Assembly: GCA_002197995.1 (NCBI GenBank)
Contig: NGZR01000002.1
Span: 8,680,001 to 8,744,000 of the forward strand
DNA: 64,000 nt
Direction: 5' to 3'
Source of the DNA: Gaeumannomyces sp. JS-464
Lineage: Eukaryota > Ascomycota > Sordariomycetes > Magnaporthales > Magnaporthaceae
Below the pieces are notes generated by a model. That model made no database searches. It was not told where the DNA came from and saw only the letters and a program-made list of their open reading frames with translations. Position 1 is the first letter of the stretch, and each line of letters begins with the position of its first letter. The translations under genes and the position numbers were made by a program. This document shows, piece by piece, positions 11,596-22,954 of this stretch.

Positions 11596-12629
11596 CGGGC
11601 CTCAGACCGGCTTTTCGCACTCGCGCATGCTTCGAGTCGTGGTGGCGTGCTGCCGCACCGCCTACGTGAGGGCAACGACTAGGGCCAAGGGCGCCACCGA
11701 CAGCGCCGCCCTGTCTTCCACTAAATTGGACCCGATCCTCGGGCATTTTTTTTCTTTTCTTCCTCCATAGGTCACAGCCCATTGGGTTTTCAGCAACGCC
11801 GATTGAAATGTGCCATTAAATCAGGCAAACAGGCAGAATTCGCCCGCCTAGGAAAGGAGCAGGACGAACCAAGAACCGCCTAACGGCGGGCGCACGATGG
11901 GGCAACAGTCAGGCGACGATGTTGCGGCAATTGATGGTGTTGTGTGGGGCGCCTCCACTTGAGGGGCCGGCGCTGGAGAGGGCCCTTTCAATGCTGGAGC
12001 AGAAGCCGCATCCGGAGTTGCGTTCGTGCTGGTCGTCGACTGTGATCAAGATTACAAAGCTGAAAGCAAATAAATTTGTCTTCGTCCTTTTTTGTTCCGT
12101 CCCTTTTTTTTTTTTTTTTCTAGCTAATATACCCCTTCTTCCCATGCAGCGAACAATCACGGCCCCACCTCCGTCAACATCTTCCAAATGGGCAACTTCC
12201 CTGAAGGTACCCTGTGAGTACAAGCTGACGCCCCTCGATTTTGTCGGGAGGGTGGCTCATGGGTGCCGGCGTTGGCAAGATCTGAGCAACGAAAAACGAA
12301 CCAGAAGGAAAAAACAAAATCAGGCAGATCCCGGAAAGGTCTGGGGCACATGGTGGGCACAACGTTGGATGCCGAGGTTGTGAATTGTGGTGGCAAACGG
12401 GACAGCATCACTCTGGCAAAACATTGGCAGCCCTGGGGTGAAGGGAAAAAGGAGGTATCTTGGTCATCAATCGTCTCCTTGTGGAGTGCAAATCTAAACT
12501 TCGCAGCCCAAAGGGGTCCACGGGCGTACAACCACGCAAATCCGCAAAACTGGGATCCCACCCCCAACGCCTCAGGGGGTATATCATACCAAGAAAGACA
12601 AAGTAAAAAAATGACACCAGACTGCCCCG
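11596..12629. other. No recognisable gene
   Basis: Contains T and A runs (for example 12100-12119) and no convincing reading frame. Part of it could be upstream exon or promoter of the hypothetical minus-strand gene; the right part is the 3' flank of the kinase/vWA gene. Confidence 0.4.
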
Positions 12630-15599
12630 TCAGGTCTGGTGCGAAGGCCGGCCATCTTCATCCTTGCTGAGAGCGCCGTGAAGGATGCTCCAAAGCGGCA
12701 TGGTGTGGGACTTTGTATCCACAATATCCCACCGGAGCTTCTTGTCCATCGTCGAGAACTCGGGGCCCCAGAGGTCATCGTCGAGGTCCTGGAGGCGCCT
12801 GAGGCCGTCCGCGTCCCCGCCAAAGGAGATCATCTGGATCACTGTGTGGCTGCGATCCCACCCCAGGTCTTGCTGGCTCTTGATGAAGGCCCGGATCCGC
12901 TCGGCGACGCGGTCCTGAGGGTTGGCCCGGCTGAAGTCGTGCTCGCCCCAGACCCCATCCGTCAGGACGAACAAGTTGGTCCCGTTCAGGCCCTGGGGCA
13001 GCCGCGGCGCGTCCGACGGCAAGCCCGCCGTGCCGCCCCTGGCCGCGCTCGAGGGGGACAACTTGGAGAGAAACCTGCCGCCGATGGGCTTCCTCTGCAG
13101 GCTCTTGCGGTGCACGTCGTCGAGAATGGCCCCGATGGCCCTTGAGATGCTGACCACTCCGCCGGACTCGCCGGCACGCCTGTCTCGGTTCTTCTCCAGC
13201 AGCCGCTCCATCTTGGTGGCGTCCTTGGCGGTGAAACTATCGCGAGGCTTGGACGCGAAGCGTATCTCCATGCCGTCCTTGTCCACCTTCTTGGCAACTG
13301 TGGCTATGGAGACCATCGTGTTCCTAACATCGCTGCTGTGGGAGAACATGCTGGAAGAGTCGTCGACGAGAAATATCTAGAAGTTATCGTCAGATCCGGA
13401 TAGGAAGGCTACAGGGTTGAACCGTGTCGAATACATACCACGTCACGGCCGCTGAAAGCGTGCTGAACATCTTGCTCGAATCTCTTCATGATGTTCTTAG
13501 GGTCTCCTGCTCGCGACTTGCCATGGGCACGGTAGGTGCGGACGTAGTCGACGGTCACGTCGGCGAACTTGGGTGGAGTGGGCGGGGTGGGCGCATATGT
13601 GGCCGTCGGCGATTGGGCATGGAGGGAAGCATTGCCGTGGATGCCTGCAGAATCGCCATAATTCTGCGAGTGATCCGTCTGGGGTGCTGCAGAATATCTG
13701 TTTTCCTGGCGGGATTGCTGGAATCCCACGGTATTTCTCCGCGAGACATAGCCGGTTGATCATACGCGTGGGTTCCGCCCGTCATGTTCCCGGCTGTGGA
13801 CATCGTTGGTATCATGATGAGTGCATAGTGGTCTTGCCTGAAGAGTAGGAGTGGCTCAAGCCGGACAGAGGCTCGGCCGGGGGCCACGCTCTCGTGGGAA
13901 CGCCCATGCCGCTCGGTAATGTCACTGGCTCGTCGTCTAGCAGGATCCTAGACGACCGGCGCTGCGACAGTTCTTGCTGCCTCTCATTCCACCCATCGAT
14001 GCACCGTTTAATGATCTCCTTTGCGCGGGTGCCGCAGTGCCAGGCAAGGGCCCTGGCCTCGGTGCAAAGCACCTCCCGGAAGAGGAGGTCGACGATGTCC
14101 ACTGTGACGTCGTCGAAGACGCGCCGGGTGCTGTGGATCTGCGCCCTGGCTTTCTCGGCGGCACGGAGCAGCTTGGAGCCGTTGTGGAAGGCGGCCTCGT
14201 GGCCCGAGGCAGGGAGGTTCGAGCCGTTGGTCAGGTTCTCTGCCTTGCGATCAAGGTAGAAGCTTTCCCTGGCCCGGGAGCCCCCGATGAGCCACACCCC
14301 CGTTTCCAAAAACACACAGGCTAGCGACCAGACGTCGGTGGCGGGTGTGGCAGCTCCGCCAATGGTGCGCACCTCCCTAGCTCCTATGTACAGCTCAGGG
14401 GCACTGTAGACCCTCGAGGACATGTTGTGGAGGACTTTTGGTTCCAGTGGACCGTAGGCCCTGCTGCTGAGGCCAAAGTCGCCAAGCTTGAACTTGTACT
14501 TTTCAGTGCCGTAAACGCCGTCGGAGGGGCTTTCGGGTCCGTTCCTGAACACAAAGATGTTTGCGGGCGTGATATCTTGGTGTATAAAAGTCCTCATCGG
14601 GCCTTGTCCGCCGTACGAGTGGAGGTGCATGTTGTGCATGCAGTGGAGGCCCAGGAAAAGTCCGGCGAGACTAGTCCAGAACTCGCAAACCCCCTGGTGT
14701 GTAAAAGGCGGATCGTTGCGAGCAAAAAGCTGCTCCAATGTTCCACCATCCGCGTACTCGAGGACAATTGCCCCCCGGCCGGACTGCCTGAACCAGCACT
14801 TGCACTCGAGAAAGTATTGTGCGGGGTTCTCCGAGGTTGAGCGGTCGAAGCTGTGGAGGTGGGAGTACAAGGTGGACTCGGCTTGGTATGCGTGGTTCAG
14901 CTCTGTTGCCGGGAAAATCTTCATGATGTGGTAGGAGGCTTGGTCCTGTTGTGGCGGGCGAGACGAGGTCAGCAGCAAAACCCTCGGAAGCCCGGCACAG
15001 GCACGCGTGCAACATCAAAAGTGGTGGCGGCGTCGTACCGGCTTGCCAACCCCATAGTGACATTGGTACTTGCCGACACTGGGAACGGATTCGTTGTCGC
15101 CATCTTGGAGAAGCTCCACCAGGGTCAGGGGCAGAACCTCGTTTGGCTTCAGCTCGACGCCGTGCAGGACCAAGCTGCTGGGCACGGGACGGAATAGGAA
15201 CTGTGTGTCGTAGAAATTCTGAGCGACAGAAAGGTCTTTGAAGTGGGACTTTGCGACTTCGAGTGTGAGTGGTAGTTTCTCGTCGTTGAGCCGGCTGTCC
15301 TGGTCGCGGTACAGGTGGTCCAGGTGCTTGACGTGCGAGCAATTTTCGTCCGAGATGGACACCAGCGTCGAAAGCGTGCAGAGCATGTCTTTGCGCACCA
15401 GATCTAGCGACAAGTTCATGTCGAGCTCCGCGAAAAGGATGCTAAGCTGGTCCTCGGTCCAGAACTGGCCCAGGGAGTTCTCGCGAATGAAGTAGTGTCG
15501 CCGGATCCCCGAGGTGTTGAGGTTTGTCCCCTCGATCCTGTTGTCTGGGACCCATCTCTTGTTGAAGTCCCTCCAAATTTGCTGCAGTCTTCCAGCCAT
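12630..15599 (-). CDS. Protein kinase fused to a von Willebrand factor A domain
   Basis: The start is the ATG at 15599. Exon 1 (15599-15039) encodes an N-terminal domain I do not recognise (from MAGRLQQIWRDF). After an intron at 14946-15038 comes a kinase domain: IVLEYADGGTLEQLF (hinge), a catalytic loop HQDITPANIF, LGDFGLSS (Mg loop) and VYSAPELY. The usual Arg before the catalytic Asp is Gln, so this is a non-RD kinase. A Ser/Pro-rich linker (about 13440-13830) changes frame twice. After an intron at 13377-13438 the protein reads IFLVDDSSSM, a MIDAS-type DxSxS motif, and continues as a vWA-like domain with FVLTDGVWG to 12632. One transcript fits because intron phases join the MIDAS motif to the preceding exon. 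A signalling or stress role is inferred; the substrates are unknown. Confidence 0.72.
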
Positions 15600-16332
15600 G
15601 GCTACTCCCAGGCACTGACACTGGCTACTGGCAGCGCGGTTGGTTGCTATCACAGCTAGGAGTCCACAACCACCGAGGGGCGATCCAGCTCGCTTTTGTA
15701 TAGTGGCCTTACCGGGCCTCAGCCAGCCAGGCGGTGTGTGCTCGAGATTTCGTGGTGCGCTGGGAACCCGAGGCGCGACATTGAGACCGACGCATACTCC
15801 GTATACCCTGCAGTCACTCGTGGTGGGTAGGTACAAACCTTTGCAGTCGAGGGTATGTAGAGCTTGTTCCTTCGCGGTCGGGCTGATTCCAAGACCAAAC
15901 GGAGGTGTTTGTGCCCCACTTCCGCTGCTGGTGGCTGTTGCTGTAGCCCACCAGACAGCGACCGGGCGGCACAGGGGTAAGGATCTACATACGCTCAGCT
16001 GGGGAAAGGCAACCTGGCAGGCAGAATAGGAGGCTCAAGGGTGTTATGCAGTAGAACCGAACAAGGCGGCACCATACGGACGAGACCTGCACTCAGGCGG
16101 ACCACTAGCTACGCCCAGGACATAAGAGGCTGCCCATCGGCCGGGCAAGCCCGTGCGGGTAGGCTGTTGCCTAGGAGTCGGTGTTGCCCGGATGCATGCC
16201 CCCCCAACCTTTTCATGGGCCTAGTCGCCGCGGGGCGCCCGGCGGATGTCAGATGTGTCATTATGTCTCCCTACTGATTCCAGAAGTAGGCAACTGTCCC
16301 AACACGAAGAACTCCCGGCAATTCGGGCGGCC
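15600..16332. other. Intergenic, between the kinase/vWA promoter and the CorA-like 3' end
   Basis: A TATA-like CTATACAAAA on the minus strand (about 15694-15703) lies about 100 bases upstream of the kinase start and may be its core promoter. No other element is seen. Confidence 0.35.
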
Positions 16333-18265
16333 TCAGACCAGATCGCGCCCAGCCTTTGGTGAGCCGCTGCATCCCACCCGCCGACCCCGTCTTCTGCCAG
16401 CCAAGAAAATCACCACCCACACCAGGATGGTACCCGCCATCAGCGGGAAGCAGATCAGCGAGAAAATCTTGAAGAATTCAGGCCGCCAGTGCGGGTACTG
16501 CAGCCCAGGGTCATTTCCATCCCACTGGAAAAGGCCGCTGCCAAAGAATGTCTGTTGGGAGCCCCGGTTTTTTGTCAGCGCTGTATCTCTTCATTCCCCC
16601 CCCCCCCCCCCCCCCCCCCCCCCTTCGTGGCTCGCACGCCTTACCGCAACAAATGTGCCTGGAAGGAAGACCAGGGTGACGAACGTGATGATGTGCATCG
16701 AGCTCGTTTCGCGCTTCATCTTCTCCGCTGTCTGGTGTGCAGCAGCTGCAAAAAGCTTGTTGGTTTGTAGGCTGCGAAACTGCATGACGACCTCGTACTG
16801 CGGCAACGGGCAGGGATTGTAGTTAGCGAGCGTTGCCGCTGGGAAGACGACGGGCATGATGGATGGAGACACACCAATCGCTTGCTCTCTTCAGCCACCG
16901 CAACAAGTTTGGCCACTCGCGCCTGCTCCATCTCCATTGACTTGATGTAGGTCCGCAAACGCTGGCGGAATTCTGCGAAGGCGATGCTGCTTTCCCTTTT
17001 AATCGTCGCGGGGAAGTTGACATTATCCCAAACAGATGAGTAGTACAAATCAAGCTCGGATAGAATGTTTGCGTCCAGCTGGATCGTGTGAGAGGCCTGC
17101 AGCAAACAAGCCGCCAGGCCATGGAGCCTCTGCAGGCCCTGGAAGTCGAAGTCCCGGAGGGCGTGGAAGATGTCCGGACCAGGGGTCGCGTAGGCTTCCG
17201 CGATCGCGTGCGCGTCAACCCCCAGCTTTTCCGCGTCCCCAATCGGCAAGCTCTCCAGGTTCCGCAGGATGAGCCGGACTTGATGCTCGACGGCGGCAAT
17301 GTATCGATCCCAGTTTTCGCAGCACCATTCGGCGACGGCGCCGTGGAGGTCAAGCGTGTTTGCGAAAGCCAGGCCGAGTTTCGCGTCCCGGGACGAATGC
17401 GACGCTGGGCTGGCCTCTTCTCCAGCAACCTCCGATAGTCGCTTCTTCATGTCTTCGTTGGCTTTGATGTTGAGCCAGACAGCGTTTCCCGTCACCGTGT
17501 CGAAGGCGTGGTAGATCGTCGTTTGCCTGAAGCGCCAATCAGTGTGCTTGCTGCCGAGGAGCCCGTCGGGAACCTCCAGACCCCATAGATTGTACCAGAG
17601 CGAAATTTGCCGCCCGGAACGTCTTGTGGTCGGCGGCTGAGGCCGCCCCCAGACGTCGCCCTCGAGCGACGTCTCGTGATGGAGAGACGCGACATGGAAG
17701 CAGTGCTGGTCGGACGGAATAACGGGCTGGCCCCTGCCGTAGAGGAAAACCAGGCGCAGGAAGCCGGGTGCGACGTTGTGGAAGGTCAGCAGGTACGCAA
17801 GCATTTCTCTCGAGCCGTCCAGCGGCTCGTCAGAGTGATCCGCCTGGATAAAACTGGACAAGGTCAGCATGGAGAGCGGTTATCTCTACCCACCCCTGCA
17901 TGGTGCTGGGTCCAAATGTTCCTCGTCAGTTCCCACAAATGGCAGGTAGCCCCCGCTCGGCCCGAGGGCGTCTCGAACTTTGCTCAACTCTATTTGAACG
18001 TCGGGAAGATCGACTCACACTAGACGACACCGCGGCTGTGTCGCTCGGGGGTAGAGGTGGTTTTGCAGCTGAGCTAGGTCCTTGCATTCTGTCTCCCGGT
18101 ATCCTAGAATAGCAGGGGCCACCAACTACACAGTCAGCCGCTGCCGCAGAAACCAGTGGAGGGAAAGAAAACCAACCAAGCACAAACAACGAGCAGAAGG
18201 GCAAGACAAAAGGACGGGAAGACGATAAGGAGGAGATGAAATAAAAAGCGATCTTTACCCTCACC
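16333..18265 (-). pseudogene. CorA-like Mg2+ transporter gene, 5' end lost and with an in-frame stop
   Basis: The coding order on the minus strand starts with an exon ending ..GYGWIFSETYGG at 18265. An intron at 18104-18264 follows. The next exon reads YRETECKDLAQLQNHLYP, then DLPDVQIELSKV and ALGPSGGYLPFVGTDEE (to about 17890). A long exon to 16875 contains EPLDGSREMLAYLLTFHNV and RQTTIYHAFDTVTGNAVWL. Introns lie at 16798-16874 and 16552-16644. The membrane end reads TLVFLPGTFVATFFG, then FSLICFPLMAGTILVWVVIF, with a stop at 16333-16335. This matches the fungal CorA-like family (cytosolic helical domain plus two membrane helices). A TGA at 18015-18017 interrupts otherwise in-frame coding (RCRLV, stop, VDLPDV). 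Upstream of 18330 the frame runs straight into repeat family A, so no native start is visible. The gene is probably inactive unless expressed as a chimera. Confidence 0.7.
16596..16623. repeat. C28 homopolymer inside a predicted intron
   Basis: Twenty-eight consecutive C on the plus strand, which is G28 in the sense of the CorA-like transcript, inside its last predicted intron. Such a tract can form G-quadruplexes and its true length is likely uncertain. Confidence 0.85.
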
Positions 18266-18364
18266 GCCGTAGGTCTCAGAAAATATCCAACCGTATCCCG
18301 ATTGGGGATTGAACAAGCTCCTCTCCCGAGACTTCAGCTCCTGCGACAGCGCTCGCAGCGCACG

Positions 18365-19165
18365 GTTCGAATCCAAGCGACCGCGGGGCAAGTTTTCAGG
18401 GTAGGCATCTAGGGTTAGTGTTTCTTGGCGTGCGGCCATCAGCCCCAGCTGCAGAGGCCTGGCAGCGTCCCCAGCACCCATTATTGCACGAGGACCAGAC
18501 TGTCGGGTCGAGGAACAGTCAGTCGCTGTAAGGCTCCGCCAGCGAAATGCACGCGTGAGGTTTGCAATGGAGCTTATTTCCTTTCGGAGAGAATGCCATT
18601 CCATGGAGATGACATAACGCTGGGTATTTAATAGCGCAAGCACAGCCACGCCAGCAGAGCCTCCAGCTCTCCGGGGAGGCGGACTCGGGCAGCCTGTGCG
18701 ACTGGACTTGAAAGTTGCCCCGCTGAAGTGCAAGGCGCAGTATGGGGAGCACAGGACTCGGGGAACAATCCAATTTTTACGGAAGAACATATGAACAAAT
18801 AGCCAAAAACTGGCGGGCTCCGCCCATTGTTTCACTTGCTCAGCCCGCTAGGCAACGTCGATGACGGGCAAATGGCTGCACCACGCCGTGGGCATAGCCC
18901 TGAATGCCTGGTTGCCACGACCAACTCTAGCGTGGCCGTCTCCGAGGCGTCCGAACATCGCGTTTAATCTCGTCCACTTCGTACTGTAGGAGCGCTAGAG
19001 GTCAATATGGGAGCCAGACTGGTTTTTCTATATGTGGTAGCCGCCATTATTCCTACCTGCTCCAGTTGCCGAGGAACCGTGGCACGGTACATTTTGTTGC
19101 TCGTATGCTAATCCGCGAGAGAATTGTTGGCTCATCGGCATTACACTTCGACCAAAAAAAAAAAA
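18365..19165 (-). repeat. Dispersed repeat family A, copy 2 (inverted)
   Basis: Reverse-complement match to 6670-7335 with the same landmarks in reverse order: CTTGCCCCGCGGTCGCTTGG (minus strand, about 18387-18368), AAACCTCACGCGTGCATTTC, TTAAATACCCAGCG, and at the other end GCAACTGGAGCAGGTAGGAAT (about 19069-19049). It is longer than copy 1 by scattered insertions. Its left edge (about 18365) abuts the first visible exon of the CorA-like gene, and a minus-strand frame stays open from inside the repeat (18835) into that exon. Confidence 0.75.
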
Positions 19166-19166
19166 A

Positions 19167-19631
19167 CAAAAAAAACGTGGAAAGGCCAGGGGATCTCGTA
19201 CCTCGACCTTGATAGGTTCGCCGAACAGGTTCCTCAGGTATTCCGCCAGCTTCTCTTTCTCCAACCGATAGTCATCAATAGTCCAATAGACATAGACTGC
19301 TGACATGGTTCTAGTTTTTTCGTACCCAAGATCGTCGGTGGTACTGGCGTGAGGCTTTGCCGGGGAGCGGTGCTGAATGGGGGCAGTCGAGGTCACGACA
19401 AAGCAGCCAGCCCTGGTCCTTGAAGGAGGTGGAAAAATCCACGCGCTTACCCTGCCTCTGTTGGCGCCATGTGGCACAGCTTTCATATATACCTACGCCC
19501 CCGCACACAGCACCCAAACCCTGCCCGAGGATTGAACAAGACTCACGCACTTGGCTTGTCCCGGAGGCCCTCCAACCACAGAGCTAAACGGCGACCGACA
19601 ATTCCTCAGCACGACAGTGGACCGGCGGCGG
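19167..19631. other. Non-coding spacer between repeats A and B
   Basis: Begins near an A-rich run (about 19155-19175). No gene was recognised. The minus-strand frame at 19028-19486 has no family resemblance that I can see. Confidence 0.35.
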
Positions 19632-19866
19632 GCTCATGCGAGGACGGTGGTCCGTTGGGGTCGGATGGAGGAGTTTACGAGGGTTGGCCGAATAGTGGGA
19701 CACTCGATGCGGTGACACCATCCCTCCACAGAATCCAGAACTCCTCGCCACACGCCCGAGTCTCAGGTGGCGGCTGACCAAACGCTAAGGCACGGCAGGA
19801 TTGGCTGGCCAGGGTAACCGGGCGTGGGCCAAACCTACTTAGCCCACACCGGTCTCGTCCAGCCGC
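19632..19866 (+). repeat. Dispersed repeat family B, copy 2
   Basis: Direct-orientation match to 9893-10142; see that entry for landmarks. In both loci family B lies near family A, at different distances (about 2.6 kb and 0.5 kb) and with A inverted in one of them. Confidence 0.75.
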
Positions 19867-20059
19867 AGAGAAAACTGCGTCTGGTCTCTCCAGCCTGCCT
19901 AGGGTAGTAGTCGAAACCGTGCTGCTAGCATCGGATGCGACTTGAGCTGCGGGTGGAGCTCCCTCCCTGGTTTGTGGTTTACACGTTTGAAGCAGCCCAG
20001 CGCGAAGACACAGTAGCTGCAAGTGCCCCGTCAGCCTTGCATTCTGATTCGCTTGAGTC

Positions 20060-20240
20060 TAAGCTGCCCAAGGTTTAATATTCACTAAACTTTAATAGCA
20101 AAAATAGTTCGTTATTACTATAATTATCTATTGCTAAGGCTGTCTTGGCCTGATGGTTTCTGGTCTAGTTTTTAATTATATATGAAAAAGCGCCTGAAAT
20201 TGAGGATTTCCTCCGCGATAAATATCAAGCTGAAGCAAGA
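20060..20240. other. AT-rich island
   Basis: Markedly AT-richer than its surroundings (for example the stretch around 20080-20130 and TTTTTAATTATATATG near 20169-20184). A few residues of coding-like text on the plus strand (EIEDFLRDKYQAEARD, about 20195-20242) hint at a relic reading frame. It is consistent with a RIP-degraded transposon fragment next to repeat B. Confidence 0.4.
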
Positions 20241-20978
20241 GATTAGGATGCTAAAAAGTGTAAGAGATGAAGAAAGGGAAGAGGAGAGTGGAAGCTACTC
20301 CGTCGGGTCTCCGTGATAAAGAAAAAAAACCCACCAGAATCGTGGCGGACTCCGTGCATCGTTCCCATGACGCGAACATCAGACACCGGCCAAAGACGGA
20401 AAACGTTTGGAGCAGGGCGCTTCGTCGCTGACCTTGCCGGACAAGTTCCCGCCGATGGAAATGTGGAAGCGGTTGGACATGTCTTCTCTCCGTCGCCAAG
20501 ATTTCCCGGCCTTTATTGACATCTCTTGCTTCTTGGGGGTTGGAGATGCCAGCGTCCCAAACTCCTCCATCCAGCTTCAACCGACCGTCATCATCGCATG
20601 AGCCCATCGCCGGTCTAGCACCATCACTCTCATACGATCAACGGGAGCACGCTAGAACTCGATGTAGGCGAGATCTGGCAGAGAAAGTTGCGTGGTACGA
20701 GCCCGGACGGCTTCTCTAACCGATAGCGCACAAGCACAGTGATCGAAAGATCAAGAGCACTTCGAAAACAGGGTTTATGGCAACCCCAGCCCGAAACGCC
20801 GTTGGTATAGCGAAATCGATTGCGGCTGGGAAAGATATAATAGATAGACTAGAAAGCAAGGGAAGCAGCGGAAAGCCGGCGGGTGGTGGAATGGCGAGAG
20901 AAAAGCTAAGCGGGAGCGGCTCGTCACATACCGGCGCTGCTCTGCTCTGCTCGACGGCGGGGATGTCCATGAGCCAAA
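20241..20978. other. No recognisable gene
   Basis: Short open frames on both strands without domain character. Confidence 0.35.

Positions 20979-21032
<54 letters not shown>
20979..21032. repeat. G54 homopolymer
   Basis: Fifty-four uninterrupted G on the plus strand. It produces artefactual poly-Gly and poly-Pro frames on the two strands. It is exceptionally long for a fungal nuclear genome. Confidence 0.9.
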
Positions 21033-21033
<1 letters not shown>

Positions 21034-22954
21034 CAACCTGGTATTATAACCATTGTTGCCCCACGGCCGAGGCTTAATCCGAGCCAAAGGCCTTCGCTGT
21101 TTTGGCGCTTCCTGTCTTCCTGTGTAAGCATCCGCAGGCCGCAACCCCAGTAGGCGTACATATCGCCGGCGCGGCCGCCCGGAGGCTGCTGCTGGTTCGG
21201 CGCCAGCATGGAGCCGGCGTGCGTGTGTACACATATAACGACCGCCACGGTTTGAGAAACGGCGTTTACTTCCAAAGGAGGCAGCAAGTGTCGATGAATT
21301 CGGTGCACAACCCCCGATGTCGTAGCGCCAGACGTGTCCGACGCCGCTCGCCATCGCCCCAGCGGTGCGAGTCGCCGTTCTTGTACCTCGACGTGAGGGC
21401 CCTTGCCAGTCCGCGCCACTATCAAGAAAGGCTGCCGAGACCAAGACCTTGACCGCTCGGAGGAGTTGGCGACCGAGGTGAGCCCTTTTGCCTGACCGGC
21501 TACATCGGCCTCGACCTGTCCAACTTGCCCGTGCGAATTGGCAACGTGCTTTCAGTGCCAACAAAGTGGGACACAAAACCTCGGTTAAAAACCAGCAACC
21601 GCAGCAGGTGCCACTGGAGATGTGTGTAGGGAAAGAGACGGGAGAGGATCATAGAGCCTGAGCCTTGAGAGCGTGCGGGGCGTGGAAAGTCCGACGACTC
21701 CCACGGACGGCGGCACAGTTTCCACAGTAACGCCTTGTAAACCTCGACGTAAAATAACATACTTGCTGCGGGACCACCAGCAGCGCGTCTTGGGGAGTGG
21801 CAGTGGAGACACGCACGGGGCGGGTTTCCCCAGCACGGCCAGCCCTACGACTTGGGCTCAGCCTGGCTGGCCTGTTGGGCCCTCCCCCAAGAAAAACAGC
21901 AGCCCCCGGCTGCACTGGATGACCGTTTGGTCCGCAGGGTGCCCAAGCTGAGATGGAGGATGTTTGGATTTCAAATCAAACGTTCATGGTTGGCCGTTGC
22001 TCCATGCAGAGGCTCTGTGCAGACTTCTGGAGTCGACGTGCAATCACAATTACGCGTTCTGAATTGTGCTTAATATGGCTAAAATCTGCATGCACCTGCA
22101 AGCAATCAAGATTCCATTCTCTGGCCCAAGACCCTTTTGTAAATCTCCGAGGTGCAGAAGCGGAGTGACAAAGTGCCGGAGCCTTGGCGGTCCCAGTCCG
22201 AAAACCTGGTCCGTCTCCGTTTTAGCCGGGCCAGTCACTGCCCAGCTCGCGTCCGCCCGGTCCCCATTCTGTCGCGCAGTGGACTTGCTTCTTCGACCGG
22301 CCTTGAAGAACCGGGTTCACATAGATGCTCGATAGTATCTAGCGCTGCCTCCGTCCTAGAAACAGCTGACAGCTCGTAAGACGGCTAAGCAGCCCTACTG
22401 TTCTTCATATTGAAACGTCTGACGCCAGAACCGATAGGCGCAGCTCGGCAGCAAGATCTGGCTCTTGTTTTGTTTTGGCTTGATCTCGCTCCCAGCTCCG
22501 CCCACCTATCCCCGGAGACGCGCCAACACCACTACCATGCAGCTACCCCAGTTTCCCCCAGACTCTCGGCTCCACGGCAGTATCTGCAGATCCCATGACC
22601 CAAGTGAGGCCGTGGCACGTAGGCACGGTGGCGTATCCGGGATCGCGGATGATCTCGACGGCTATATTACTCGTCGTGAAGTGCGTCGGCGTCGCCCGTC
22701 TTGCCCATGCGGTGCACCCTCGCTCGCCCAACCCAGTCCATCTCAGATCCCTATCCTGCGAGATAACCCGCCAAGTCCTCGGCCTTTCGGTCCCCGAACG
22801 GCGGCAAATAGAGCGGCGGCACAGTTGTGGTGGTTTTGATTCTCCCTTTATCTTGCATTGCCGGCTCCCCCTGTCTTCCCTCTTTGCCCTCGTTTTCTAC
22901 CCCTAACATCTAGGTTTTGTCTCACCGGCTTTGTCCGCAGTCACATTTAAGAAA
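21033..22954. other. Non-coding region upstream of the dioxygenase gene
   Basis: No convincing gene. The right part (about 22400-22954) is presumably the promoter and CT-rich leader of the dioxygenase-like gene, with a TATATT at 22663-22668. Confidence 0.4.

Noticed and set aside
18355..18385. GGTTCGAATCC, the usual tRNA T-loop sequence
   Set aside because: No T-stem, acceptor stem or anticodon arm around it; it is at the edge of repeat family A.
20716..21576. Minus-strand frame with a long poly-Pro run
   Set aside because: Created by the G54 tract; the rest is low-complexity Arg/Ala sequence without a domain.
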